Shown here one piece after another: positions 54,500 through 62,507 of a stretch of 64,000 nucleotides of DNA (position 1 is its first letter; each line of letters opens with the position of its first letter). The stretch lies in assembly GCF_000768065.1 (NCBI RefSeq), contig NZ_JRKM01000001.1, positions 1,674,001 through 1,738,000 on the forward strand. The letters run 5' to 3'. The notes under the pieces were generated by a model. The model was not told the DNA's origin and did no database searches. It saw only the letters and a list, made by a program, of their open reading frames with translations. Origin of the DNA: Aquabacterium sp. NJ1. Its GTDB lineage: Bacteria; Pseudomonadota; Gammaproteobacteria; Burkholderiales; Burkholderiaceae_C. A program made the translations under genes and the position numbers.

Positions 54500-54670
54500 G
54501 CCAGGGGCGCTGGGCGGTCAACGCAGCGAGGTAAAGGAGGAGGGGCCGGCGCAGCCGGACACGGGGGAGAGAGCCCGGACATCAAGAGTCCTGAGGACTG
54601 TTGATGCCTGGCGAGCGCGAAGGGCTCTGCCCCTGAGCACGAGCGGAGTTGACCGCCCAGTGCCCCTGGC
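54500..54670. repeat. 171-bp nested palindromic element between gpsA and trmL
   Basis: The outer arms (54500-54522 and 54648-54670, left arm GCCAGGGGCGCTGGGCGGTC plus AAC) pair over 23 bases with one mismatch that would be a G.U pair. Inside are three further elements: hairpin CCGGC-GCA-GCCGG (54546-54558); a long hairpin CATCAA-G-AGTCC-TGA-GGACT-G-TTGATG (54580-54606) that extends as CCGG/CTGG; and AGAGCCC (54570-54576) paired with GGGCTCT (54622-54628). No open frame of note and no terminator T tract is present. It looks like a structured RNA or a non-autonomous palindromic repeat placed at a convergent gene junction. I do not recognise a named family. Confidence 0.72.
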
Positions 54671-54691
54671 TCGCTCAGATGCCAACCAGCC

Positions 54692-55162
54692 TCAAGCCCC
54701 GCCCGCGTAGCCGTTCTGCCGCCAGGCCTCGAACACCGCCACCGCCACCGCGTTGCTGAGGTTCAGGCTGCGCTGCTCTGGCCGCATCGGCAGGCGCACA
54801 CGCTGCGCCGTGTCGAAGGTTTCACGCAAAGCCGGGTCCAGACCGCGGGTCTCGCAGCCGAACACGAACCAGTCACCCGGCTGCCATTGCACCTCGCTGA
54901 AGGGCCGGCTGCCGCGTGTCGTGAACGCGAACATGCGCGATCGGTCTGGCTGCATGGCCTCGATGAAGGCGTTCCAACTGGCGTGGCGGCGCACCGCGGC
55001 GTACTCGTGGTAATCGAGCCCGGCGCGGCGCAGCAGCTTGTCGTCCATGGAGAAACCCAGGGGCTCGATCAGGTGCAGCTCGCAGCCGGTGTTGGCCGCC
55101 AGGCGGATCACGTTGCCCGTGTTGGGCGGAATCTCAGGTTCAACCAGGACGATGCGGAACAT
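54692..55162 (-). CDS. trmL: tRNA (cytidine/uridine-34-2'-O)-methyltransferase
   Basis: 156 residues, a minimal SPOUT enzyme that methylates the wobble base of tRNA-Leu. It begins MFRIVLVEPEIPPNTGNVIRLAANTG, followed by LHLIEPLGFSMDDKLLRRAGLDYHEY. The deep-knot motifs are FVFGCETRGLDP and VRLPMRPEQRSLNLSNAVAVAVFEAWRQ. The family-standard length and lack of N-terminal RNA-binding domain support TrmL over other SPOUT enzymes. No clear ribosome site was seen close to the ATG. Confidence 0.96.
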   Translation of the reverse strand: MFRIVLVEPEIPPNTGNVIRLAANTGCELHLIEPLGFSMDDKLLRRAGLDYHEYAAVRRHASWNAFIEAMQPDRSRMFAFTTRGSRPFSEVQWQPGDWFVFGCETRGLDPALRETFDTAQRVRLPMRPEQRSLNLSNAVAVAVFEAWRQNGYAGGA

Positions 55163-55189
55163 GGGGGCGCATTATCCACGCACCGAACT

Positions 55190-56809
55190 TCAGCCGCCCG
55201 TGGTCTGCTTGAAGGCCATCACGGCCTGGTTGCGCAGCGTGCGCAACAGTGACAGCTCTTTTTCATTGAGCTGCAGGGTGTTGGCCTTGCCCTTGTCGGC
55301 GTAGATCATGCCCAGCACCATGTCGGCGTGGCCCTTGCGCTTCATCACCAGAGGCAGCATCAGGAAGGTCGGCGCCTGCACATGGTCGCGGAACCACGCA
55401 GGCAGGCGACCCACGATGCTGGCGGCAGACGCGTCGGCGATCAGCATGTCGGCATTCTTGAGGCACACCACGGTGAACAGGTCGGGCGTGCCGCCTGCAG
55501 GCACGGTCAGCGGGATCTTGAAGGCGGCCTTGACGATGTCCACCCCCTCGCCGATGCCCAGTCGGCCCAGCAACTGGCCGGTCTTGGCGTCGCGCATGCA
55601 GAAGATGACGCGGCGGCAGTCCATGGCGCGCAGCATGGTCTCCAGGATCATGTGCAGCACGTCGTTGAGCTTGAAGGGCTCCAGCAAGGTGTTGGTGATG
55701 TCCTGAATGCCATTGGTGAGCACGTTGGCGGTGTCCTGCTCGGGCAGGGGCATGTCGGCCGTGAGTGCGCCGTTTTCAGTGGTGAGGCCCAGGTCGCGGG
55801 CGCTGGGGCCGTCGGTCTGGCCGGCGTTGGGCGCATCCACGTAATAGCGGTCCAGCAGCTTGTCGGCGGGCGACTGCGCGGGCACGGACATGTTCAGGGC
55901 CTGCGTGAGGTCGGTCAGGCGCTTGCGGGCGCGGCTGGCGGCATCCTGCAAGGCATGTGGCGTCAGATCCAGCGCACGGGCATAGGTCTTGGTCAGGTCA
56001 GTGAGGATGTCACCCAGGTCGACGGGCTCCGCCTTGAGCATGCTGTCGGCGGTGTCGTTGGCCAGGCTGGCCAGCCACCAGACGCGCTCGGGGCGCGCAG
56101 CCAGCGACATCTTGGGCACATCCCGATCGGGGTGGGCCATGCAGGCACGCAGGCCCTCGGGCAGGCCCCACATCTCACCCACGCGGTCGGCCAGCTTGTC
56201 CAGCGACACACCCAGCACGTTCTGGGCGGCCTGTTGCTCGGTGATCGGCGGCGCCTCGTCCGTGCCTTCGCACAAGGTGCGGATCTGCTCGGCGTCGTCA
56301 GGCAGGTAGAAGGACACCAGCAGGCGCCCCAGGTTGCGGAACAACGCCCCCAGGTAGGCGTCTTCGGCCTCCTTGGCACCCCGGCTGAGTTCGCTGGCCA
56401 GGGTACCGGCCATCACGGTGCGCAGGAACTCGACCTTCAGTTGCTGGGCATGGGCTTTGTCCTCCATGTGGTCCAGCAGCATCAGCGACAAGGCCAGGTT
56501 GCGCACGCCGCCTACGCCAATCAGGGCCACCGCGCGCGACACGGTGCTGATGGGGTCGGAGCCGGCGCGGCGGAAATGCGCCGTGTTGACCACGCGCAGC
56601 AGCTTTTGCGTCAGGGCGACGTCTTGCAGCACCTCGTCACACAAGGACTGCATGCTGTCAGTTTCAGAGTTGGACAAGGCCTGCACCCGCGACACCGAGG
56701 CCGACAGCGCCGGAAAGTCGCTTTTGAAGCGCATGCGGCGCAGCAGATACTCGAGCGTCAGCTCGGCATCGTCGATTTCGGAACCCTGTGGTGGCGCTGA
56801 GTTGGGCAT
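55190..56809 (-). CDS. HDOD-GAF signalling protein
   Basis: 539 residues. Residues about 25-230 are an HDOD domain (FPALSASVSRVQALSNSETDSMQSL, DVALTQKLLRVVNTAHFRRAG, AVALIGVGGVRNLALSLMLLDHM, AYLGALFRNLGRLLVSFY), an HD-fold output module lacking phosphohydrolase ligands. The C-terminal 170 residues form a GAF-like sensor (LNDVLHMILETMLRAMDCRRVIFCMRD ... MVLGMIYADKGKANTLQLNEKELSLLRTLRNQAVMAF). Such proteins integrate stress, motility or c-di-GMP signals. The ATG at 56809 has GAGGA and AAGAG upstream; ATG 56833 would add eight residues. Confidence 0.9.
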   Translation of the reverse strand: MPNSAPPQGSEIDDAELTLEYLLRRMRFKSDFPALSASVSRVQALSNSETDSMQSLCDEVLQDVALTQKLLRVVNTAHFRRAGSDPISTVSRAVALIGVGGVRNLALSLMLLDHMEDKAHAQQLKVEFLRTVMAGTLASELSRGAKEAEDAYLGALFRNLGRLLVSFYLPDDAEQIRTLCEGTDEAPPITEQQAAQNVLGVSLDKLADRVGEMWGLPEGLRACMAHPDRDVPKMSLAARPERVWWLASLANDTADSMLKAEPVDLGDILTDLTKTYARALDLTPHALQDAASRARKRLTDLTQALNMSVPAQSPADKLLDRYYVDAPNAGQTDGPSARDLGLTTENGALTADMPLPEQDTANVLTNGIQDITNTLLEPFKLNDVLHMILETMLRAMDCRRVIFCMRDAKTGQLLGRLGIGEGVDIVKAAFKIPLTVPAGGTPDLFTVVCLKNADMLIADASAASIVGRLPAWFRDHVQAPTFLMLPLVMKRKGHADMVLGMIYADKGKANTLQLNEKELSLLRTLRNQAVMAFKQTTGG

Positions 56810-56900
56810 GGTGCTCTTATCCTCTTGCGACATTGGGCACCAGTTCCCGCCTTTTGAAAACGGGATTCGCGCCAATTTATGAGCGCAAATCCGGCCCAGC

Positions 56901-58820
56901 TCAGCTTGATTTGGGTGCAGAGGCCAGCCAGGCCGGCAGCGCGGCAGCCACCTCCTGCAAGGGCGCCTGCCATTGGCCCCAGCTGGTTTGCCTGAACAGG
57001 CGGGCGCTGGGGTACCAGGGGCAGTCGGGGCGGTCGACCAGCCAGCGCCAGTCGGGCACGCGCGACAGCAGGATCCAGCAGGGCTTGCCCATGGCCCCGG
57101 CCAGGTGGGCGATCGAGGTGTCCACGGTGATCACCAGGTCCATCTGGTCAAGCAAGGCGGCGGTGCTGTCAAAGCCTTGCAGCGCGTCGTGCAGGCGGAT
57201 GATGTCCGGGCGATCCTTCAAGGTGGGCAGATCGGCCTCGCGGATGTCTTTTTGCAGGCAGTAGTACTGCACGCCGCTGCTGGGCAAGGCCGACATCAGC
57301 GTAGCCAGGGGCATGGAGCGGTTGGCGTCGTTGCGATGCGCGGCGTTGCCCGACCAGACGAGGCCGATGCGCGGCTGGCTGCGGGGCGCCAGGCGCGCGG
57401 CCACCGCCTGCACCTGCTGCGGGTCGGCATGCAGGTACGACGCCGGCGCCGGCAAGTGCGCAGGCGTGCTCTTGAAGGCCAGGGGCAGGCTCATCAGGGG
57501 GCAATGCACATCAAAAGCCGGCAGGGGCTCACCGCGCGCGATCACCTGGGCGCCACCGGCCAGGCTGCGCATCAGGCCCTTCAAGGGAGGCTGCACTTCC
57601 AACACCACCTTGGCGCCGAGCTCGGCCACCAGGGGCGCATAGCGGCAGAAGTTGATGGTGTCGCCCAAGCCTTGCTCGGCGTGCAGCAAGATGGTGCGGC
57701 CACGCAGGTCGGTCTCGCCCAGCCACAGGGGCTGCGTGAAGCCGCGGGGTTCAGACGAGAAGCCCGGCTTCTTCCAGCGCACCTCGAACAGGGGCAGGCC
57801 TGTGGCCCAGTCGCCGGCCAGCAGGCTCGTCCAGCCCAGTGCCCACTGCACCTCCACGTCGGTGGGCTGCGCCTGGCGCGCCATGGCAAAGGCCTGCCTG
57901 GCCTCGTCGAGCCGCGCCATGTCCAGCAGGGCGTTGCCGCGGTTCATGTGGGCACCGCCCAGTTTCGGGTCGACCTCCAATGCCCGGTCGGCCATGGCCA
58001 GGGCCTCGGCGTGGCGGGCCGATTCACGCAAGGCCCCGCTGAGGTTGGACAGGATGATGGCGTTGCGCGGCGCCAGCTGGAGCGCCTGCTCATAGCAGTC
58101 GATGGCCTCCGGCAGGCGCTTGAGCTTGAGCAAGGTGCTGGCGCGGTTGCCCAGCAGATCGGGTTGATCGGCCTTCAAGGCCAGCGAACGGTCATAAGCG
58201 GCCAGCGCTTGCGGCAAACGCTGCATGGACAACAAGGCATCGCCCAGCCCGGCAAAGGCCCCGGCGCGCTGCGGCTCGATGGCAATCGCTTTTTCATAGC
58301 AGGCCACCGCATCATCAAAACGCTGGAGCATCAGGCAGGCATGACCACGGTTGATCAGCGCAGCCACATGGCCGGGCTGCACGGCCAGCACCTGGGCAAA
58401 ACTGGCTTCGGTGGCGGCCCATTGTTTCAGGGCCTGCTGCGCGGCGCCGCGCCCGAAGAAGGCTTCGACCGAGGGCTCCAGCACCACGGCTTTGTCAAAG
58501 CTGGCCAGGGCCTTTTCTGGCTGGCCCGATTCCATGCAGGCGATGCCCAGGTTGGTGTAGGCCATGCCGGCCTCGGGGTCTGCGGCAATGGCCTGCTCGA
58601 ACAGCGCGATGGCTTGCGGCAAGGCGCGCTTTTGCATGGCCATGACGCCCAGCATGTGCAGGGCATCGAAGTCCTGCGGGTCGAGTGCCAGCACCGCCTG
58701 GAAGTGCCCCTGAGCCTGATCCAGTCGCCCTTGTTCATAAGCGGCAAAGGCCTGGTCAAGCAAGGCGTCGATCTGATCGCGCTTGGCGGCCGAAGCAGGT
58801 GCAGGTTGTTCGCTGTGCAT
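56901..58820 (-). CDS. TPR protein with C-terminal GT9/GT41-like glycosyltransferase domain
   Basis: 639 residues. Residues about 15-360 are roughly ten tetratricopeptide repeats (for example LDQAQGHFQAVLALDPQDFDALHMLGVMAMQ and AIDCYEQALQLAPRNAIILSNLSGALRE). The C-terminal part is a GT-B-like domain: ILLHAEQGLGDTINFCRYAPLVAELGAKVVLEV, RIGLVWSGNAAHRNDANRSMPLATL, and DLVITVDTSIAHLAGAMGKPCWILL. The pattern is like heptosyltransferases and some O-GlcNAc-type protein glycosyltransferases. It is cytosolic. Substrate could be a protein or an envelope glycan. The ATG at 58820 follows GGGATG. Confidence 0.9.
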   Translation of the reverse strand: MHSEQPAPASAAKRDQIDALLDQAFAAYEQGRLDQAQGHFQAVLALDPQDFDALHMLGVMAMQKRALPQAIALFEQAIAADPEAGMAYTNLGIACMESGQPEKALASFDKAVVLEPSVEAFFGRGAAQQALKQWAATEASFAQVLAVQPGHVAALINRGHACLMLQRFDDAVACYEKAIAIEPQRAGAFAGLGDALLSMQRLPQALAAYDRSLALKADQPDLLGNRASTLLKLKRLPEAIDCYEQALQLAPRNAIILSNLSGALRESARHAEALAMADRALEVDPKLGGAHMNRGNALLDMARLDEARQAFAMARQAQPTDVEVQWALGWTSLLAGDWATGLPLFEVRWKKPGFSSEPRGFTQPLWLGETDLRGRTILLHAEQGLGDTINFCRYAPLVAELGAKVVLEVQPPLKGLMRSLAGGAQVIARGEPLPAFDVHCPLMSLPLAFKSTPAHLPAPASYLHADPQQVQAVAARLAPRSQPRIGLVWSGNAAHRNDANRSMPLATLMSALPSSGVQYYCLQKDIREADLPTLKDRPDIIRLHDALQGFDSTAALLDQMDLVITVDTSIAHLAGAMGKPCWILLSRVPDWRWLVDRPDCPWYPSARLFRQTSWGQWQAPLQEVAAALPAWLASAPKSS

Positions 58821-58927
58821 GGTCAATTCATCCCTGGGCGCCAAAGCGGTTGAGCGCAAAAGGAAGACATCCTAATCGCCGGGCAGATCACGGCGGCGCC
58901 GGTCTTTCCCTGGGAAACACTTGCCAA

Positions 58928-58970
58928 CAAAAAACCCGGCCCACGTGCCGGCAAGGCACGCAGACCGGGT
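58928..58970 (-). terminator. Rho-independent terminator of the cytochrome gene
   Basis: On the minus strand ACCCGG and GGCACG-type inner arms pair (outer ACCCGG/CCGGGT, inner CGTGCC/GGCACG, loop of five) and are followed by TTTTTTG. It lies 33 bases after the stop codon at 59003. Confidence 0.88.
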
Positions 58971-59002
58971 GGGCAAACAGAGCCGGTCAGGTCCAAGTCG
59001 GA

Positions 59003-61855
59003 TCACAGCGTGGCGGCGATGCGCTTGCCCGAGCCGGGGGGCGTGCAGGTGTAGGTTACTTCCTGGCCCACCGTGCTGGCCAGGGCGCGCAAGGCGGCAT
59101 CGGTACGGTGTGCACCGTCACCGGCCACGAAGCTGCTGGACGCCAGGTCATACACATAGCCGCGGCGCGTGCCACCTTCCACCAGTTGGGCCACCAGATC
59201 GCACTCGGTGACGTTGCCGCCCAATTCCTTGGACACATAAGGCGTGCTGGCACGCTGGATCAGCAAGTCGATGCGAGGATTGACCGCCGCGGCATTGGCC
59301 GATGTCAGCGTGACCTGCTGGCCGACGATGGGCGCCATGTCGCTGTCCATGACGTGCATGAAGTCAGACACGTCACGACGGGTCGCATCGGGGTTGATCA
59401 GCGGGAAGCCCGAGTTCAAGGTGGGCTGGAACACGCGCACCGTGAAGAAGTGCGCCAGGGTGTCGGCCGTGCCGTCATGCACGAAGCCAAAGCCCCGCAC
59501 CTGATCGCCCAGGAAGCCGGTGGCATCGGCCGTGGAGAAGGGGATGGCCGGCGAGCCAAAGCGGCCCACCTTCTGGTACATGTTGCGCAGCTGGGGCACC
59601 TTCACGATCTGCGAGATGCCTTCGAAACTCTGGAAGCCCCCTGTGCCATACATGCCCTTGGCCGGGTCCACGGTGTGGCAGCCATTGCAGTTGTTGTTGG
59701 GCGTGACCGACTTGCCGTTGATCACGAACTTGAATCCATCAGCAGGACGACTGCCGAAATAGAAATCGTGGCCGCGCTGTTGGGCGGCCGTCAGCGAGTT
59801 GTCCAGGTTGCGGATGGGGTTGGGTGGCAGCTGCACATTGAGCATGAAGTCGGCGAAGGTCTGCATCTCGGCTTCGCTCATCTGGTTGGCATTGCCCAAG
59901 AGGCCGGCAAAGGCCACGGCGAAGTTCTTGAACGAGAGGTTGCTGTCCATCGCCGAGATGCCGAACACGCCGTTGGATCGGTCACCACGCCAGTGCATGG
60001 CCCCCGAGTTGCGCATGCCCTTGAGCGTCTGCGTGATCATCGGGCCCTTCATGGGGTGGAAGTCGGTGGGCTTGTCGCTGCCGTTGATCTTGTTCTTCAC
60101 ACCAAAGATCAGCTTGGCAATGGAGAACTGCAGCGAATCGGTGAACTTGCCGGGGATGGGGCTGGTGGTGACCACGTCGTCCGGGTTGCCCAGGTCCCAG
60201 GCCAGGTCGTCCATCTCACCAAAGATGTGGCAGCTGGCGCACGAGGCTTCGCCATTGGCCGATGAGCGGCTTGCGTCATACAACATGGGCCGGCCAGCCA
60301 CGATGGCGGCAGGCTCGGGGTTGGGCAATGCGGTCTGGGCCACCTCGGCACGCGTGGCCAGGTTCACCACCTTCACGGCGTTGTCGAAGCGGGTCATGAC
60401 GTACAGGCGGCCGCGGTTCTCATCGAGCACGATGCCGCTGGGGCCACCGCCACTGACCGTGATGTAGCGGGCACTGGCGGCGCGCGGGTTGAAGGTGTCA
60501 CCTTCCAGCTCGGCGGTGTTGAACACGCCGATGCGGCTGGACCCGAAGGCGGTCACGTACAAGGTCTGGCCATCGCGGGTCACGGCCATCTCCAGCGGCG
60601 TGGCCAGGCTGTGCTCCTTGGCTGTCGGATCAAAGCCCGGGTCGTTGACCAGCTTGCTGTAGTCGATGTGCTTGTTGAGGTGGTGCGGCGTGACCGTGCC
60701 GTTGTCGATCACGGTCACGCGTGACAAGGCGATCTTGCCCTGCACGGTCGAGCCCCCGAACTTGCCGGGCCCTTCGAACCGCGTCATGTTGTTGGCCTCG
60801 GTATTGCTCACGTACAGCTTGCCGCTCACGGGGTTCACGGCCATGTTGAACAAGGTGGTGCCCACATGCCGGTAGGCCGTCTTCTCGCTCAGGCTGTTGG
60901 CGTCCACGGCGAACACATCCTTGTCAGGCAGGCTGAAGGACACGGCCGCATCCCAGTTGCGTCCGACCACGTCTTCCCAATGCCCGGATGTGCGGTTGAA
61001 CTTCACCAGCAGGCCGGTCTTGGGCGCGGGGCTGCCCGCTGCGTTGGTCTGCGGGCCCAGGCGGCCACCTGGCATGGTCACGCCCTTGACGGTGCACTTG
61101 GTGTTGAGCGCGAAGCTGTCGCACACCAGCTGCTCGTTGATGGACGACGTCTCGTTGCCGGATTTGAAAGCGGCCACATACACGGTGTTGCGGTCGGGGC
61201 TCACGGCCAGTGCGCGCGGCGTATCGGCAAAGAAGCTCAGGATGCTTTGCGGGACGCCTCCCAGCGTGTTGCCCAGGCTGCCCGGGTTGAACACCCACAC
61301 ATCAGCCCGGCCCACGCCCGGCGTGGTGAGCTTGGGGTCACCGGCGCCCGGCACGTTGGCCAGAGATGGGTCCAGACGTTGCTGGCCGCGGTGCGCCGTG
61401 GTGATGAAGGCTTTGGCAGGCAAGCCGGCGAACACGATGTCACGCGGCTCGTCGCCCACCAGCAGGGTGCGCACCACGCGAGGTGCACCATCCAGGCTGA
61501 CCACGCTGACACTGTCGGACAAGTGGTTGACCACCCAGACCTCGTTGTCGTTGCGCAAGGCCACGGCCACCGGCTCCATGCCCACGGGCACGCGGGCGAA
61601 CAACTGCAGGCCCGTGCTGGTGATGTTGAAGATCTCCAGCGTGTTGTTGGGCGTGTTGACGGCAAACAGCCTGCTGCCGTCTGACGACATGGCCAGCGGC
61701 CTCACCTGCCCGCTCTCGAAGGCGATGAAAGAAGGCGATGCCGCCTGTGCGGCAGGCGTTGCCACGGTCATCAGTGGCACGGACAGCGCCAGCGGGCCTG
61801 CCAATGCCTGCAGCATCGACAAGGCACCCAGGCCTTTGCGGAAACGGGTTGTCAT
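59003..61855 (-). CDS. Exported beta-propeller / dihaem cytochrome c fusion
   Basis: 950 residues. A signal peptide (LALSVPLMTVATPAAQA) precedes a YVTN-type beta-propeller of about 470 residues (AMSSDGSRLFAVNTPNNTLEIFN, VALRNDNEVWVVNHLSDSVSVVSL, AVSPDRNTVYVAAFKSGN). The C-terminal 400 residues carry two haem-binding motifs, C539-ASCH and C723-NGCH, in a di-haem peroxidase (CCP/MauG-like) context: GEASCASCHIFGEMDDLAWDLGNPD, GMRNSGAMHWRGDRSNGVFG, VPQLRNMYQKVGRFG. It is periplasmic. It may oxidise a substrate or a protein partner held by the propeller. GAGGAG is eight bases before the ATG; a strong terminator follows. Confidence 0.9.
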   Translation of the reverse strand: MTTRFRKGLGALSMLQALAGPLALSVPLMTVATPAAQAASPSFIAFESGQVRPLAMSSDGSRLFAVNTPNNTLEIFNITSTGLQLFARVPVGMEPVAVALRNDNEVWVVNHLSDSVSVVSLDGAPRVVRTLLVGDEPRDIVFAGLPAKAFITTAHRGQQRLDPSLANVPGAGDPKLTTPGVGRADVWVFNPGSLGNTLGGVPQSILSFFADTPRALAVSPDRNTVYVAAFKSGNETSSINEQLVCDSFALNTKCTVKGVTMPGGRLGPQTNAAGSPAPKTGLLVKFNRTSGHWEDVVGRNWDAAVSFSLPDKDVFAVDANSLSEKTAYRHVGTTLFNMAVNPVSGKLYVSNTEANNMTRFEGPGKFGGSTVQGKIALSRVTVIDNGTVTPHHLNKHIDYSKLVNDPGFDPTAKEHSLATPLEMAVTRDGQTLYVTAFGSSRIGVFNTAELEGDTFNPRAASARYITVSGGGPSGIVLDENRGRLYVMTRFDNAVKVVNLATRAEVAQTALPNPEPAAIVAGRPMLYDASRSSANGEASCASCHIFGEMDDLAWDLGNPDDVVTTSPIPGKFTDSLQFSIAKLIFGVKNKINGSDKPTDFHPMKGPMITQTLKGMRNSGAMHWRGDRSNGVFGISAMDSNLSFKNFAVAFAGLLGNANQMSEAEMQTFADFMLNVQLPPNPIRNLDNSLTAAQQRGHDFYFGSRPADGFKFVINGKSVTPNNNCNGCHTVDPAKGMYGTGGFQSFEGISQIVKVPQLRNMYQKVGRFGSPAIPFSTADATGFLGDQVRGFGFVHDGTADTLAHFFTVRVFQPTLNSGFPLINPDATRRDVSDFMHVMDSDMAPIVGQQVTLTSANAAAVNPRIDLLIQRASTPYVSKELGGNVTECDLVAQLVEGGTRRGYVYDLASSSFVAGDGAHRTDAALRALASTVGQEVTYTCTPPGSGKRIAATL

Positions 61856-62219
61856 GGCGTGTGCTCCTCGCGCTCGGTTCTTCGAGATTCAAATCAAATG
61901 GACGCTTTGACTCTAGAAACCGATGCGCCTGGGCGGAAGGCGGGAAGCGCGCACTTCCTGCCTACGGCGAGCCCCACCCCCTGAGATGCGGGCGCGAAAA
62001 CACGACAACATCCGTTAATCGGATGGCGACAAACCCTTTTAGTAAAAACGGGCTGGCCGATCACCGAACGACACAACAACAAACCCGCCCCGCTTTTGAG
62101 CGATTCGATCTCCCTCACGGGAACAAATCAAAAGCTGTCATTCAAAAATACAGCATTGATTGTGTATTCATGATTTACAACTCATAATGCGTATATCAAG
62201 AATACAAACCCTGACCTGT
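61856..62219. other. 364-bp intergenic region between the cytochrome and hipB
   Basis: The divergent region is much more AT-rich in its right half (from about 62120) than the rest of the window, as expected for promoters. Visible elements are CATCCG-TTAAT-CGGATG (62009-62025), TTTTA-G-TAAAA (62037-62047), and TGTATTC (62163-62169) with GAATACA (62200-62206), which flank a -10-like CATAAT (62183-62188) and may be HipB half-sites. No gene is seen in it. Confidence 0.5.
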
Positions 62220-62498
62220 ATGCAAGCGTTTCCAGTTCGCAGTCCAGACCAGTTGCCGGCCCTGCTTCAATCGTTTCGCAAGGCCGCTGGCTTGACGCAA
62301 GCCGAGACCGCGCTGCGCCTGGGGGTCACACAGCAAACCTATTCTGCGCTGGAGCGCCATGCCAGCAAGGTCAGCGCCGAGCGCCTGCTCCAGCTCCTCA
62401 ACCTGCTCGGCGTGGAGTTGGTGCTGCATGCCAAGTCCACACCCCAACCCGGCGTCCGGGCGGCAGAGCCCTCGGCGGACAACGGTCCGGCTTGGTGA
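62220..62498 (+). CDS. hipB: HipB-like XRE-family antitoxin
   Basis: 92 residues. A single helix-turn-helix of the Cro/CI type is present (LPALLQSFRKAAGLTQAETALRLGVTQQTYSALERHASKVSAERLLQLLNLLGVELVL). HipB binds HipA and the operator to repress the operon. The ATG at 62220 is preferred because a possible -10 (CATAAT, 62183-62188) places transcription start just upstream; an ATG at 62187 would overlap it. No good ribosome site is seen. It is followed after nine bases by hipA. Confidence 0.87.
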   Translation: MQAFPVRSPDQLPALLQSFRKAAGLTQAETALRLGVTQQTYSALERHASKVSAERLLQLLNLLGVELVLHAKSTPQPGVRAAEPSADNGPAW

Positions 62499-62507
62499 AG
62501 TAACGCC

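Noticed and set aside
54500-54670. An integron attC site at the palindromic element
   Set aside because: The ends carry GTTGAC/GTCAAC-like bases but not the GTTRRRY/RYYYAAC core, there is no integrase, and the inner structure differs from attC.
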